A stretch of DNA of 64,000 nucleotides from positions 430,253 to 494,252 of the forward strand of contig NZ_JAEFCA010000003.1 in NCBI RefSeq assembly GCF_016405855.1. Reading direction: 5' to 3'. The notes beneath the pieces were generated by a model. That model made no database searches and was not told where the DNA came from. It saw only the letters and a program-made list of their open reading frames with translations. A program made the translations under genes and the position numbers. The DNA comes from Flavobacterium sp. IB48. GTDB taxonomy: Bacteria; Bacteroidota; Bacteroidia; Flavobacteriales; Flavobacteriaceae. How positions within the stretch are numbered: the stretch's first letter is position 1; every line of letters starts with the position of its first letter. This document shows, in pieces, positions 45,431 to 55,798 of this stretch.

Positions 45431-46702
45431 ATGACAAAAGAACGCTTAACCTCACTCGATGTCTTTAGAGGATTTACTATTCTCTTAATGACGATTGTCA
45501 ATAATCCGGGAAGCTGGTCATCTATCTATCCGCCTTTAGAACATGCTGAATGGCATGGCTGTACGCCTACTGACTTAGTTTTCCCGTTTTTTGTTTTTAT
45601 TATGGGAACGGCTATTCCGTTTGCAATGCCTGTGAAGCATTTTGACGGAAGTGTTTTCAATAAAATTTTAGTTCGTTCTTTGCGAATCTTCTGTTTAGGA
45701 TTATTTTTAAGTGTTTTCAGCAGAATCCATTTATTTGGTTTAGAAGGCATTCCATTATTGGGATTGCGATTGATAGTTGCTTTTGCCGTTGCTTATGCCC
45801 TTTTAGGAAACTTTTCAATGAAAATCAAAACCATTCTTGCCGTTGGCGTATTTCTAATTCTTATCTCATTATCATTTAGCGGACTTGAACATTTTGAAGA
45901 CACCAGAATTCCAGGCGTTTTGCAGCGAATTGCCATTGTGTATTTCTTTACTTCTATTTTGTATTTAAAGACTAATTTAAAAACACAGCTTTTAGTTTTA
46001 GCCACACTTTTAATTGGATATTGGCTTGTAATGGCTTTTGTTCCCGTTCCTGGATTTGGTCCTGCCAATTTCGACAAAGGAACCAATCTTGCCGCTTGGA
46101 TAGACGATACACTTCTAAACGGACATTTATGGGCTTCATCTAAAACTTGGGATCCAGAAGGAATCTTAAGCACTTTGCCAGCCATTGGAACTGGAATTCT
46201 AGGAATGTACATTGGTCAGCTGTTAAATTTATCTATTGATAAAATGGAAATTGTAAAAAAGACCGCCATTGCAGGAACTGCTTTAGTAATTGGAGGCTTA
46301 ATTTGGAACATCTTCTTCCCTATTAACAAATCACTTTGGACAAGTTCTTATGTTTTATACACAGCCGGAATTGCAACATTATGTTTAACGCTTTTGTATT
46401 ATATAATCGATATTAAAGGACATAAAAAATGGACGAAATTATTCCTGATTTGGGGTGTAAACCCAATGATCGTATTTTTCTTTTCTGGAATAATTCCGAG
46501 AGTTTTAAGTGGCATAAAAGTAGCCGATCCCGAAAAAGCTGGAGAAGAAATTGGGCTTCAAGCGTATATTTATAATCATGGAATTATTCCTTGTTTTGAA
46601 AACCCATTAAATGCATCACTCGCTTATGCTTTATCTTATGCTGTTTTCTGGTCATTCATTTTATGGATTTTCTACAAAAAGAAACTGATTTTTAAAGTGT
46701 AA
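45431..46702 (+). CDS. DUF5009 / heparan-alpha-glucosaminide N-acetyltransferase-like membrane protein
   Basis: 423 residues with about ten membrane helices. The N-terminus (LTSLDVFRGFTILLMTIVNN, then HAEWHGCTPTDLVFPFFVFI) is the signature of the HGSNAT/DUF5009 acyltransferase group, which moves acetyl groups from cytoplasmic acetyl-CoA onto amino sugars across a membrane in the lysosomal member. Bacterial members have no firm function I know of. It is the last gene of the salvage operon, so acetylation of glucosamine or muramic residues is possible. Confidence 0.82.
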   Translation: MTKERLTSLDVFRGFTILLMTIVNNPGSWSSIYPPLEHAEWHGCTPTDLVFPFFVFIMGTAIPFAMPVKHFDGSVFNKILVRSLRIFCLGLFLSVFSRIHLFGLEGIPLLGLRLIVAFAVAYALLGNFSMKIKTILAVGVFLILISLSFSGLEHFEDTRIPGVLQRIAIVYFFTSILYLKTNLKTQLLVLATLLIGYWLVMAFVPVPGFGPANFDKGTNLAAWIDDTLLNGHLWASSKTWDPEGILSTLPAIGTGILGMYIGQLLNLSIDKMEIVKKTAIAGTALVIGGLIWNIFFPINKSLWTSSYVLYTAGIATLCLTLLYYIIDIKGHKKWTKLFLIWGVNPMIVFFFSGIIPRVLSGIKVADPEKAGEEIGLQAYIYNHGIIPCFENPLNASLAYALSYAVFWSFILWIFYKKKLIFKV

Positions 46703-46741
46703 TTAAGATTATAATAAATTACCACAACGAGTTACAATGTA

Positions 46742-46916
46742 ATATTCCGTAGGAATATCTGGTCGGTAGAAAAAGAATATGTCATTTTGCATTGTGTTCC
46801 AGAGGAACACCTGATTTTATATAACAGCGTTCTGTTTTACCAACCAAACGTTCCTACGGAACGTATAACCGCAATACAAATTTTTAATTCTACCAATGAG
46901 ACATTCCTACGGAATG
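46742..46916. repeat. Four-hairpin REP-like array
   Basis: Four short stems share the form nTTCC-NNN-GGAAn: ATATTCC GTA GGAATAT (46742-46758), GTGTTCC AGA GGAACAC (46794-46810), ACGTTCC TAC GGAACGT (46848-46864) and CATTCC TAC GGAATG (46902-46916). GGTAGAA (46765-46771) and TTCTACC further on add a longer-range pairing. No coding sequence is seen in the 46703-47061 gap. Confidence 0.8.
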
Positions 46917-47061
46917 AATTAAATAATTTCAGCCGGACTTAATAGTTTGATTTGGTCATCGTTCTGGCACTTATTTAGGTAAGATCCCTTTTCTTTTTTT
47001 CTAAAAATTTTTAGAAAAGCAGTATCTTGCCGTACTAATAAAAAGTGTCAGTTTATAAATT

Positions 47062-48552
47062 ATGGATAGTCCGGTTGAAATTCCTTTTAAAAGCTTTATT
47101 CAGCTTAAACCAGAACAAAGCACTGCTATTTATCTGCAGCTTGTTTTTGAATTTATCAAAGCCATACAAACGGGGTTTCTTCCCGAAGGTACTAAACTTC
47201 CTGGCACTAGAATTTTATGTAAAGTGCTTTCTGTTAACCGAAACACTTTAATCAAAGCCTTTCAGGATTTAGAATCACAAGGTTGGATTGAAACACTTCC
47301 CAACAAAGGAACTTTCATTTTATCTCAGCAAAAACAAAAAAACAAAGCTGAATTTAGTATTTCGAAAGAACAAAATACCACTTCAGATAATATCGGCTTT
47401 AGTTTTCAGCGTTCTACTATTCTTGAAAGTCCGATTGAAATTAGCAATTTGCCATATCAATTTAATGACGGAATGCCCGATTTACGATTGGTTCAAACCG
47501 ATGTTTTGGCCAGATTATATGTTTCGAAATTAAAAAGACGAAAAACCTCTAAAACTTACGAACAGATAGAACTTCGTTCGCATTCGAATTTTAAAACTCA
47601 TTTTTCCAATTATCTCAATCTTACCCGTGGAATTCGTATTTCGACTTCTAACCTTCTTACAACAAGCAGTCACGAAATCGCTTTGTATCTGGTTACAAAA
47701 GTGCTTATTACTCCAGGCGATAAAGTCATCGTAGCTTCGCCGGGATATTATATGTCAAACATGACGCTGACCAATACGGGAGCGCAGATCATTTCTATTC
47801 CGGTAAATGAAGATGGAATTGACACCAAAAAGCTAAAAGAAATCTGCGAAACAACCAAAATCAGGGTTTTATATTTGACATCCAATTATCATTATCCAAC
47901 CACTATTTCGCTTAGCGCTAAAAAAAGAATCGAAGTGCTGGAATTGGCCAATCAATACGGGTTTGTGATTTTGGAAGACGATTACGATTTTGAATTTCAT
48001 TATGATAATAATCCTGTTTTGCCATTGGCTGCTTTTGACTCAAATCAGAAAGTAGTTTATATTGGTTCTTTCGGAAAATCACTACCATCTGGTTTTAGCT
48101 ACGGTTTTGTTGCGGCACCTGCCGAATTTATCAAAGAACTCGAAAAGCATCAAAACATCTTAGAACCCAGAATTGATGTCATAAAAGAACAAGTTCTTAC
48201 CGAATGGATTACCGAAGGCGAAGTGCACCGTCTTTCTAAGAAAAATAAAAAAATCTATAAAGAACGACGCGATCATTTTGTTTCAATTCTAAATGAAAAA
48301 CTTAAAGGCAAAATCAAGTTTAAAGTGCCACCAAGAGGATTGGCAATTTGGGTCGAATGGCTGGATCATTTTAATCTGATTCAGTTTCAAAAAGAATGTT
48401 CTAAACATGGTTTGTTTCTGCCAAAAACCATTTTATATCAAAGCAAAAACCTCACCGCGACCCGTTTAGGATTTGGACATTTGGAGAAAGAAGAAATGGA
48501 AAAAGCCGTTTCTATTTTGAGTGAGAGTTTGGAAATAATTCTAGAGAAATAA
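47062..48552 (+). CDS. MocR/PdxR-family regulator (GntR HTH plus aminotransferase domain)
   Basis: 496 residues. A GntR winged helix at about 10-85 (GFLPEGTKLPGTRILCKVLS) is joined to a class I aminotransferase-like domain (about 130-490) with the PLP Lys in YIGSFGKSLPSGFSYG and LYLTSNYHYPTTISLS. MocR proteins use PLP as effector and often regulate vitamin B6 or amino-acid genes. No obvious target is next to it: catalase is convergent and the upstream gap holds repeats. Its first bases match the relic at 20674. Confidence 0.92.
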   Translation: MDSPVEIPFKSFIQLKPEQSTAIYLQLVFEFIKAIQTGFLPEGTKLPGTRILCKVLSVNRNTLIKAFQDLESQGWIETLPNKGTFILSQQKQKNKAEFSISKEQNTTSDNIGFSFQRSTILESPIEISNLPYQFNDGMPDLRLVQTDVLARLYVSKLKRRKTSKTYEQIELRSHSNFKTHFSNYLNLTRGIRISTSNLLTTSSHEIALYLVTKVLITPGDKVIVASPGYYMSNMTLTNTGAQIISIPVNEDGIDTKKLKEICETTKIRVLYLTSNYHYPTTISLSAKKRIEVLELANQYGFVILEDDYDFEFHYDNNPVLPLAAFDSNQKVVYIGSFGKSLPSGFSYGFVAAPAEFIKELEKHQNILEPRIDVIKEQVLTEWITEGEVHRLSKKNKKIYKERRDHFVSILNEKLKGKIKFKVPPRGLAIWVEWLDHFNLIQFQKECSKHGLFLPKTILYQSKNLTATRLGFGHLEKEEMEKAVSILSESLEIILEK

Positions 48553-48646
48553 TTTTTCAATCCATAAAACAAAACATAGCGCGTGGTTTCAACCATGGGT
48601 TATATTGGAATATAAATGTGCACAGAATAATTGTTTTATTCTAAAA

Positions 48647-48676
48647 AAAATGGCTGTCGCAAAAGACAGCCATTTT
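48647..48676. terminator. Bidirectional terminator
   Basis: AAAATGGCTGTC (48647-48658) pairs perfectly with GACAGCCATTTT (48665-48676) around GCAAAA. It separates the convergent MocR and catalase genes, 8 bases from the catalase stop codon, with an A-run on its left flank. Confidence 0.82.
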
Positions 48677-48683
48677 CATTTTA

Positions 48684-50828
48684 TTACAGACTTTTTTCTC
48701 TTTCCCAAAAACGATGTCTTCCCAAAGCTTTTATAAACGAAGTAGCTAGCAATTTGTCTGCCCCATTTTCACTTGTCAAAACTCCAGGGTCTTTAGATTT
48801 TATATCACTGTTATTTTTTAAGACCTGTACTCCTTCGGCTTCAGCTGCAATAAATTTACAGTGATGATACGAATCATTTAAAAACTCTTTTACCTCTTTT
48901 ATTTTCGAAAGATTTGCAATTCCTTTTCCACTTGGAATAAAGACACCATCAAAAAGTACCGATGCCGCAATTTTATATGTCTGATCTACTGGAATTTCTG
49001 TTCCTTCTGCAGAAACAATAGTTCCTAGATGCGGTGCTATAATAACGGCTTTTGCTCCTGCATTTTGCAAGGCCGTTTTCATTACTTTTATTGAATCTGC
49101 ACTTACGCCGTCAGTACATAAAAAAGCTATTTGTCGAGTTGCAATTGTATTGGAAATGGTTGGATTTTTAAGCATACTCAAAGCATCTGAACTTCCTACA
49201 TTCGGTTTTACTTTTGACGGTTCTTGATTTCCTTCATCATCTGCCCCTACCCCATGATTTATTGGTTTTTCAACATTTTTCGGAACTGGAATTCCTAAAT
49301 TTTTAGCAACCTTTGATGCTAAATCAGTATTTACCTGATTTAAAAGTCCGAGCATTCTTTCTCTAATCGAAACCGTTTCTACTTTTCCCAATTCAAAAGA
49401 CAAAGCACTAGCAATATGATCTTGTTCTATAGACGTTTGGCTGTTGTAAAAAAGCGCCGCCTGACTAAAATGATCCGAAAAACTGTTACTTCTCGCACGT
49501 ACTTTATGAGCATCTACTCGTTCATTAAAACTTACAAATCCGCCCTGATCCATTTTGGCTTGAAATGGGCATCCGCCTCCTAAAGAATTTGGATGATAAC
49601 TCACTTTACCTTTTGCAATTTCCTGACGCATGTGTCCATCACGCTGATTATTGTGCATTGGCGCAATGGTTCTATTAATTGGAATTTCGTGAAAGTTTGG
49701 ACTTCCTAATCTTGATAATTGCGTATCGGTATACGAAAATAATCTTCCTTGCAATAAAGGATCATTTGAAAAATCAATTCCAGGAACTATATGTCCAGGG
49801 TGAAAAGCCACCTGTTCAGTTTCTGCAAAAAAGTTATCTGGATTTTTATTCAAAACCATTTTTCCAACAATCGTTACAGGAACCAATTCTTCTGGAACTA
49901 ATTTGGTGGGATCAAGTAAATCAAAATCAAATTTATGTTCATCGCTTTCAGGAATAATCTGAACCCCTAATTCCCATTCTGGAAAATTTCCTGCTTCTAT
50001 GGCTTCCCATAAATCCTGTTTATGAAAATCTGAATTTTTTCCTGATATTTTCTGTGCTTCATCCCAAGCAACTCCGTGTGTGCCTAATTTTGGTTTCCAA
50101 TGAAATTTTACAAAATGCGATTCATTTTTCTCATTAATAAATCTAAAAGTATGCACTCCAAAACCTTCCATCATTCTTAAACTTCTTGGAATCGCCCTGT
50201 CGCTCATTACCCACATAATCATGTGCATGGATTCTGGCATTAGCGAAATAAAATCCCAAAAGGTATCATGTGCCGAAGCAGCCTGCGGAATTTCATTGTG
50301 CGGCTCTGCTTTAACAGCATGAATCAAGTCTGGAAATTTCATGGCATCCTGAATAAAAAATACAGGCATATTATTTCCGACCAAATCAAAAACGCCTTCC
50401 TGCGTATAAAATTTAACAGCAAAACCGCGAACATCTCGAGCTAAATCGGTAGATCCTCTAGAACCAGCAACAGTCGAGAATCGAACAAAAACTGGTGTTT
50501 TGATACTCTTATCGTTTAAGAAGCCTGCTTTGGTATATTTTTCCACGCTATTGTACAATTCAAAATAACCATGCGCTCCCGAACCTCGCGCATGAACAAT
50601 ACGTTCTGGAATTCTTTCGTGATCAAAATGGGTAATTTTTTCTCGTAATATGAAATCTTCTAAAAGAGAAGGGCCTCTTTCTCCTGACTTTAAAGAATTG
50701 TTATTATCGTTTATTTTAACGCCTTGGTTGGTGGTTAAAAATTCGTTCTCGGCATTTGATTTATTCTGTTCTAAATCGTTCTGTTTTCCATCAGAATTGT
50801 CTTGATTTGTTTTTTTTGAATTTTTCAT
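48684..50828 (-). CDS. katE: Large-subunit (clade 2, HPII-type) catalase
   Basis: 714 residues, the length of KatE-type enzymes. The N-terminal extension (about 1-60) is hydrophilic. The haem core has the distal His in [16 protein letters not shown] (about 80), the Asn in [14 protein letters not shown] and the proximal Tyr in [15 protein letters not shown] class I glutamine-amidotransferase-like C-domain lies at about 565-714 ([20 protein letters not shown]). It converts H2O2 to water and oxygen in the cytoplasm. A -7-like box TAACTTTG is seen leftward at 50901-50894. It is a single gene. Confidence 0.95.
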   Translation of the reverse strand: MKNSKKTNQDNSDGKQNDLEQNKSNAENEFLTTNQGVKINDNNNSLKSGERGPSLLEDFILREKITHFDHERIPERIVHARGSGAHGYFELYNSVEKYTKAGFLNDKSIKTPVFVRFSTVAGSRGSTDLARDVRGFAVKFYTQEGVFDLVGNNMPVFFIQDAMKFPDLIHAVKAEPHNEIPQAASAHDTFWDFISLMPESMHMIMWVMSDRAIPRSLRMMEGFGVHTFRFINEKNESHFVKFHWKPKLGTHGVAWDEAQKISGKNSDFHKQDLWEAIEAGNFPEWELGVQIIPESDEHKFDFDLLDPTKLVPEELVPVTIVGKMVLNKNPDNFFAETEQVAFHPGHIVPGIDFSNDPLLQGRLFSYTDTQLSRLGSPNFHEIPINRTIAPMHNNQRDGHMRQEIAKGKVSYHPNSLGGGCPFQAKMDQGGFVSFNERVDAHKVRARSNSFSDHFSQAALFYNSQTSIEQDHIASALSFELGKVETVSIRERMLGLLNQVNTDLASKVAKNLGIPVPKNVEKPINHGVGADDEGNQEPSKVKPNVGSSDALSMLKNPTISNTIATRQIAFLCTDGVSADSIKVMKTALQNAGAKAVIIAPHLGTIVSAEGTEIPVDQTYKIAASVLFDGVFIPSGKGIANLSKIKEVKEFLNDSYHHCKFIAAEAEGVQVLKNNSDIKSKDPGVLTSENGADKLLATSFIKALGRHRFWEREKSL

Positions 50829-51109
50829 TTTCTGTTGATTTTACATTTATCATTCAATGAAGCTTGTGAGGTATTTCTCAAACAATAGGCTAACAAAGTT
50901 AGATCGCTTTTCAAGCTAAAACTTATACAATTCAGCTTAAGGATTATAACATTCAAATTATAACATATATGAAAATCAATATTTTACTTATAATTATATA
51001 AGCGCTAAATTTAATCCTATAACAGAAAAAACCTTTTTGAAAGTAACTTTGAAATAGAGTTTTAATTCAAAAAGACTTATTTAATTTTTATGTTATAATT
51101 GATCTTCTA

Positions 51110-51379
51110 ATGTTATGGAATATCAAAATAGTATGGGTAAAGAATATATTACCAGTTTCTCCACTCAATGCTCTCCTACTAGGAGTTATCAGTGGTGTAA
51201 TTGGCATACTCAGCTGGATTATCATATTTAAAATGACCGATCATCAACCCCCAATTGATTTTAAAGGTTATTATATTCAGCTGTTCTTTGCCCATATTAT
51301 TTTTGCTGTCACAGCAACGACGCTTTACTCTATATCATTAACCACTTTAATTCTTTTGAAAACTTATGTCACTGTCTAA
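51110..51379 (+). CDS. Small membrane protein, unknown function
   Basis: 89 residues with three likely membrane helices (about 20-40 LGVISGVIGILSWIIIFKM, 55-70 and 70-85). I recognise no family. It overlaps the first 14 bases of ligD in another frame, so it would be translationally coupled to it if expressed. It may be a real co-transcribed gene, or an open frame in the ligD leader. Confidence 0.5.
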   Translation: MLWNIKIVWVKNILPVSPLNALLLGVISGVIGILSWIIIFKMTDHQPPIDFKGYYIQLFFAHIIFAVTATTLYSISLTTLILLKTYVTV

Positions 51380-53927
51380 ATACAACCAAAAAAGAGATTT
51401 TAAACAAACTAGAGAACCTAAAGGCAAAGTGGAGAAATCGGAAGACGAACTGATTTTTGTCGTGCAGAAGCATGCTGCATCGCATCTTCATTACGATTTT
51501 AGGTTAGAAATGGATGGTGTTTTAAAAAGCTGGGCAGTGCCAAAAGGTCCGTCAATGGATCCTGAGGTAAAACGTCTAGCCATGATGGTCGAAGATCATC
51601 CGTACAGTTACAAGGATTTTGAAGGCACAATTCCAGAAGGAAACTATGGTGCTGGAATTGTAATCGTTTGGGATAACGGAACGTATACTTCTGATGAAAA
51701 AACAGTTTCGGACGAAAAACAATTGCTGAGTGATCTCGAAAAAGGCCGTTTGAGTTTTATTTTAAAAGGCAAAAAACTGAAAGGTGAATTTTCTCTAGTG
51801 AAACTTCACGGAAAACAGGAAAATGCCTGGCTTTTAATCAAGAAAAAAGATCAATATGCTTCTGATGCTGATATTTTAGAAAAAGACAAATCGGTTATTT
51901 CTAAAAGAAGTTTGGAACAGCTGATAGCAAAATCTGAAAAACAGGCTTCAAAAACAGAAGAAAAAACGGCTGAGAAAAAAGCTGTAAAAAAAAAGACCAA
52001 TCCAAAAACCGAAAAAGCTGAATTTCTAAAACCCATGCTAGCCAGCTTACGAGAAAAACCTTTTGATAATGAAGAATGGATTTTCGAAAATAAATACGAT
52101 GGCTATAGGACGATTGCTGTCATTAATGCGCAGCATGCAGATTTATTCAGCAGAAATCAGCTTTCTTTTACTGAAAATTTCAAACCAATCGCCGAAGAAT
52201 TACAACAAATAGATCATAATGTAGTTTTCGATGGCGAAGTTGTCGTGGAAAATGATGCTGGTAAAGCCGATTTCCAGCTGCTTCAAAACTATATGAAAAC
52301 TGGGATTGGAAATCTTAAGTATTATGTTTTTGATTTATTGAATTTGGATGGAAATCTAATTACCGAATTATCGCTTCTGGAACGAAAAGAACTGTTGAAA
52401 ATTCTCTTCAATAAGTATTCTTTTTCGAATGTTTTTTATTCTGAACATACCGTTGGCGACGGAATACAACAATTTGAAAAAGCGGTTAAAAACAAAACAG
52501 AAGGAATCATTGCCAAAAAATCTGATAGCACTTATACTGTAAATAGAAGAAGTTCCAACTGGCTTAAAATAAAAACCGCCAATGAAGAAGAAGCAATTAT
52601 TATTGGAATCACGGAACCTAAAAATTCGAGAAAGTATTTTGGCGCTCTTTTACTTGGCCAATATGATGGCAAAAAGCTGCATTATATTGGCAAATGCGGA
52701 ACTGGCTTTACAAAAGCAATCCTTAAAGAATTATACACTAAACTAAAACCGCATTTTATTGAAAAATCTCCGCTTGATGAAAAAGTTCCTTTGCGCGACC
52801 CAATTCAATGGATAAAACCAAAAGTCGTATGTCAGGTGAAATTTTCGGAGTGGACACAAGATCAACATTTAAGACATCCAGTTTATCTTGGATTAAGGAT
52901 TGATAAAAAGGCGGAGGAAGTTTTTTTATCCTTTAAAAAAGAAGATTTAACTCAACTAAATTCAGATGAAATGACCATTACACCAGAAAATAAAAAGGAA
53001 AAAAACGAGAACGATTATGATTTAAAAATTGGTAAAACGACTTTGCATCTCACTAATCAGAATAAAATTTATTTTCCAAAAGATAAGATTACAAAAGGCG
53101 ATATTGTGCAATATTATAATGAAGTTTCAGAACTGATTTTGCCCTATTTAAAAGACCGCCCAGAGTCGATGAACCGTTTCCCGAACGGAATTGATTCTCC
53201 TAGTTTTTATCAGAAAGATGTTGATGTTGATAAAATTCCGAAATGGCTTAAAACAAAAAAAATCTTCTCAGAATCCAACAATGCTGATATTGATTATCTG
53301 ATCTGCAATAATAAAGAAACGCTGCTTTATATGGCCAATTTAGGCTGTATCGAAATGAATCCGTGGAACTCGACCATCAAACATATTCAGAATCCAGATT
53401 GGCTCGTAATTGATTTAGATCCCGCCAAAGACGATTTTAAACAAGTGGTTCAGACGGCCTTGGTTGTAAAAGAAGTTTTAGACGAATTGGAAACCGAATG
53501 CCTCTGTAAAACTTCGGGCGCTTCTGGACTTCATATTTATATTCCGCTTGGCGCGCAATACGATTATGATTCGATTAAAATTTTAGCCGAGTTAATTGCC
53601 AAAGAAGTACATTCCAGACTTCCTGATATTACTTCGGTTGATAGGAGCATCAAAAAAAGGAAAAATAAACTGTACATCGATTTTTTACAAAACCGACGCG
53701 GACAAACTTTGGCAGCGCCGTATTCTGTCCGTCCAAAGCCTAGTGCAACAGTTTCTACGCCTTTAGAATGGAATGAAGTAAATGATAAACTGCATCCATC
53801 GCAATTTACCATCAAAAATGTATTAAAGCGATTTGAGAAAAAAGGCGATTTATGGAAACCCGTTTTATCTAAAGGCGCCAATATTAAAAAGATTATTCAC
53901 AAACTGGAAAATAGTCAAAATAGTTAA
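51366..53927 (+). CDS. ligD: ATP-dependent DNA ligase LigD (PE-LIG-POL)
   Basis: 853 residues. Domain order: 3'-phosphoesterase at about 1-165 ([31 protein letters not shown]), a Lys-rich linker (about 185-215), ligase at about 220-520 with the adenylated Lys in [13 protein letters not shown] fold around 430-520, and the polymerase/primase at about 560-853 ([44 protein letters not shown]). It repairs double-strand breaks with Ku by non-homologous end joining. The PE-first order differs from the mycobacterial POL-PE-LIG order. Its stop codon overlaps that of the convergent ku gene. Confidence 0.95.
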   Translation: MSLSKYNQKRDFKQTREPKGKVEKSEDELIFVVQKHAASHLHYDFRLEMDGVLKSWAVPKGPSMDPEVKRLAMMVEDHPYSYKDFEGTIPEGNYGAGIVIVWDNGTYTSDEKTVSDEKQLLSDLEKGRLSFILKGKKLKGEFSLVKLHGKQENAWLLIKKKDQYASDADILEKDKSVISKRSLEQLIAKSEKQASKTEEKTAEKKAVKKKTNPKTEKAEFLKPMLASLREKPFDNEEWIFENKYDGYRTIAVINAQHADLFSRNQLSFTENFKPIAEELQQIDHNVVFDGEVVVENDAGKADFQLLQNYMKTGIGNLKYYVFDLLNLDGNLITELSLLERKELLKILFNKYSFSNVFYSEHTVGDGIQQFEKAVKNKTEGIIAKKSDSTYTVNRRSSNWLKIKTANEEEAIIIGITEPKNSRKYFGALLLGQYDGKKLHYIGKCGTGFTKAILKELYTKLKPHFIEKSPLDEKVPLRDPIQWIKPKVVCQVKFSEWTQDQHLRHPVYLGLRIDKKAEEVFLSFKKEDLTQLNSDEMTITPENKKEKNENDYDLKIGKTTLHLTNQNKIYFPKDKITKGDIVQYYNEVSELILPYLKDRPESMNRFPNGIDSPSFYQKDVDVDKIPKWLKTKKIFSESNNADIDYLICNNKETLLYMANLGCIEMNPWNSTIKHIQNPDWLVIDLDPAKDDFKQVVQTALVVKEVLDELETECLCKTSGASGLHIYIPLGAQYDYDSIKILAELIAKEVHSRLPDITSVDRSIKKRKNKLYIDFLQNRRGQTLAAPYSVRPKPSATVSTPLEWNEVNDKLHPSQFTIKNVLKRFEKKGDLWKPVLSKGANIKKIIHKLENSQNS

Positions 53928-54703
53928 GACGATTTTTTCTTTTTGTTTTCGAGACTGGCTTTCAGCATTTCCATTAAATCGTCGCTTTGTTTGTGTACCA
54001 CTTTTAGTTTTGGAGCAGCTTTCTGCGGTTTTCCTTTGGCTTTCTTTTTAATGATATCCAAAAGCTTGGCTGTATATTCATCTTTAAACCCAGAAATATC
54101 AAACTTCTCTGTTAGCTGATCTATCAGTTTTTCTGCCATATCCATTTCTTTTGTCGCTTTTTTGGACATTGGTGGCAGCTTCAATTCGCTCGTACTTCTA
54201 ATTTCCTGTTCAAACCGAATTCGGTTTAAAACAATCACATTTTTGTACGGTTTTAAAATTGCTAGGCTTTCTTTATTTCGCAGTACAAATCTTGTAATGC
54301 CTACTTTTCCTGAAGCTTCAAGCGCATCGCGAAGCAATCCGTAGGCATTCATTGCGCCTTTGTCTGGTTCGAGATAATAGGGCTGTTCGTAATAAATACT
54401 TTGGATTTCTTTTTCGAAAGCAAAACTTTCAATATCAATTGTTTTGGTTTTAATGGCATCTGCGGCTTCAAAATCAGAATCTTCCAGAATAATATATTTA
54501 CCATCCAAATTATATCCTTTTACGATATTGGCGTAATCTACTTCTTTGCCCGTATTTTCATTAACACGCTTAAATTTGATATTAGCATGATCTTTCGCAT
54601 CTAGCATATCCATATCTAGACTGCTTTCCTCTACAGCCGAAAACATTTTTATCGGAATATTAATCAACCCAAAACTTACCGAACCTGTCCAAATCGCTCT
54701 CAT
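53924..54703 (-). CDS. ku: Ku-family DNA end-binding protein
   Basis: 259 residues from the ATG at 54703 ([20 protein letters not shown]), the usual start of bacterial Ku; 14 more codons are open upstream. Ku core over about 1-230 ([55 protein letters not shown]), then a short Lys-rich tail ([10 protein letters not shown]). It binds DNA ends and recruits LigD. The two genes meet tail to tail with overlapping stop codons (53924-53927), so antisense effects between their transcripts are possible. Confidence 0.95.
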   Translation of the reverse strand: MRAIWTGSVSFGLINIPIKMFSAVEESSLDMDMLDAKDHANIKFKRVNENTGKEVDYANIVKGYNLDGKYIILEDSDFEAADAIKTKTIDIESFAFEKEIQSIYYEQPYYLEPDKGAMNAYGLLRDALEASGKVGITRFVLRNKESLAILKPYKNVIVLNRIRFEQEIRSTSELKLPPMSKKATKEMDMAEKLIDQLTEKFDISGFKDEYTAKLLDIIKKKAKGKPQKAAPKLKVVHKQSDDLMEMLKASLENKKKKSS

Positions 54704-54794
54704 GATTTTTGTTTTAAAATTGAACACTAAATTTAGTTCAATCAAAAAAGGTAAGCCTTACAAAATCAAAAGATTGTTTTATATAATTGTGAAT

Positions 54795-54853
54795 TGTAAA
54801 ATGTGAGATGTGAAATGTCTTAATCCATAACATTTCACATCTCACATTTTACA
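54795..54853. repeat. Perfect 24-bp inverted repeat after metQ
   Basis: 54795-54818 (TGTAAAATGTGAGATGTGAA...) and 54830-54853 are exact reverse complements with an 11-base loop. It sits 12 bases past the metQ stop codon and could end that transcript or protect its 3' end, though no T-run follows leftward. Confidence 0.75.
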
Positions 54854-54865
54854 TATCACATTCTT

Positions 54866-55678
54866 TTACCAGCCTTTTACTGCTCCGCCTTTAAATTCTT
54901 GCTCGGCTGCTTTTTCAACTTCTGGAGATTGAAAAGCTTGTAAAAACTGTTTTACTTTTTCTTCGTTTTTATTGTCTTCACGGCTTACTACCAAATTCAC
55001 ATAAGGCGACTCTTTATCTTCCACAAATAAAGCATCACGAGAAGGAACCAATCCTGCTGCAGAAGCGAAAGTATTGTTGATGATTGCAATAGAAACATTT
55101 TCGTCGTCTAATGCACGAGGCAATTGAGGCGCTTCTAATTCTAAAATTTTTAAGTTTTTAGGATTGCTCACAATGTCAGTTACCTTTGGCAATAAACCAA
55201 CACCATCTTTCAATTTCAATAATCCGTTTTTCTGTAAAAGCAATAAAGAACGTCCTCCGTTTGTTGGATCGTTTGGAATAATAATCGTGCTTTCGTTTTT
55301 CAATTCAGAAAGGCTTTTTATTTTTTTAGAATAAGCTGCAATCGGATACACAAACGTTTTTCCGATAATGGCCAATTTGTAACCGCGTTGTTTTGATTGT
55401 TCATCTAAATACGGTTTATGCTGAAAAGCATTTGCATCAATATCACCCTGACTCAAAGCTTCGTTTGGAATCACATAATCGTTGAAAGAAACTAATTCTA
55501 CTTCCAATCCGTATTTTTCTTTTGCCACTTTTTTAGCCGCTTCTGCCACTTTCAATTCTGGACCTGAAGCCACTCCCACTTTAATAAAATGAGGATCATT
55601 ATTTTTTTTATTTCCACAATTGGATAAAACAAGCGCCAAAGCCAAAACTCCAGCTATTTTTAAAATATTTCTTTTCAT
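54866..55678 (-). CDS. metQ: Methionine ABC transporter substrate-binding lipoprotein
   Basis: 270 residues, lipobox LALVLSNC (Cys about 22). NlpA/MetQ family: FIKVGVASGPELKVAEAAKK, NEALSQGDIDANAFQHKPYL, TIIIPNDPTNGGRSLLLLQK and DALFVEDKESPYVNLVVSRE. It captures D- or L-methionine outside the inner membrane for MetNI. It is the last gene of the metN-metI-metQ operon and is separated from metI by about 120 bases, much of it a tandem heptamer repeat. Confidence 0.93.
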   Translation of the reverse strand: MKRNILKIAGVLALALVLSNCGNKKNNDPHFIKVGVASGPELKVAEAAKKVAKEKYGLEVELVSFNDYVIPNEALSQGDIDANAFQHKPYLDEQSKQRGYKLAIIGKTFVYPIAAYSKKIKSLSELKNESTIIIPNDPTNGGRSLLLLQKNGLLKLKDGVGLLPKVTDIVSNPKNLKILELEAPQLPRALDDENVSIAIINNTFASAAGLVPSRDALFVEDKESPYVNLVVSREDNKNEEKVKQFLQAFQSPEVEKAAEQEFKGGAVKGW

Positions 55679-55719
55679 AATAATTATATCTTTTTTAAAT
55701 TTTAACTTCTAACACTTCA

Positions 55720-55789
55720 CTTTTGACTTTTGACTTTTGACTTTTGACTTTCGACTTTTGACTTTCGACTTTTGACTTTTGACTTTCGA
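55720..55789. repeat. Tandem heptamer array between metI and metQ
   Basis: Ten consecutive 7-base units, CTTTTGA or CTTTCGA, fill 55720-55789, ending 9 bases from the metI stop codon. Degenerate copies precede it. The unit length is not a multiple of three, but the array is outside coding sequence, so copy-number change would alter only the metI-metQ spacing. Confidence 0.9.
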
Positions 55790-55798
55790 CTAAAAATC

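Noticed and set aside
46742..46916. Degenerate insertion sequence
   Set aside because: No transposase frame and no long terminal repeats; the structure is a set of small hairpins.
47045..47251. Rightward frame overlapping the MocR start
   Set aside because: It overlaps the MocR gene in another frame; the MocR product has clear domains.
51366..54703. Phage or defence-island origin of the Ku/LigD pair
   Set aside because: No integrase, tRNA, att-like repeats or other defence genes nearby; this looks like a normal chromosomal NHEJ pair.
55720..55789. CRISPR-like array
   Set aside because: The repeats are 7-base contiguous units without spacers, so this is a simple tandem repeat.
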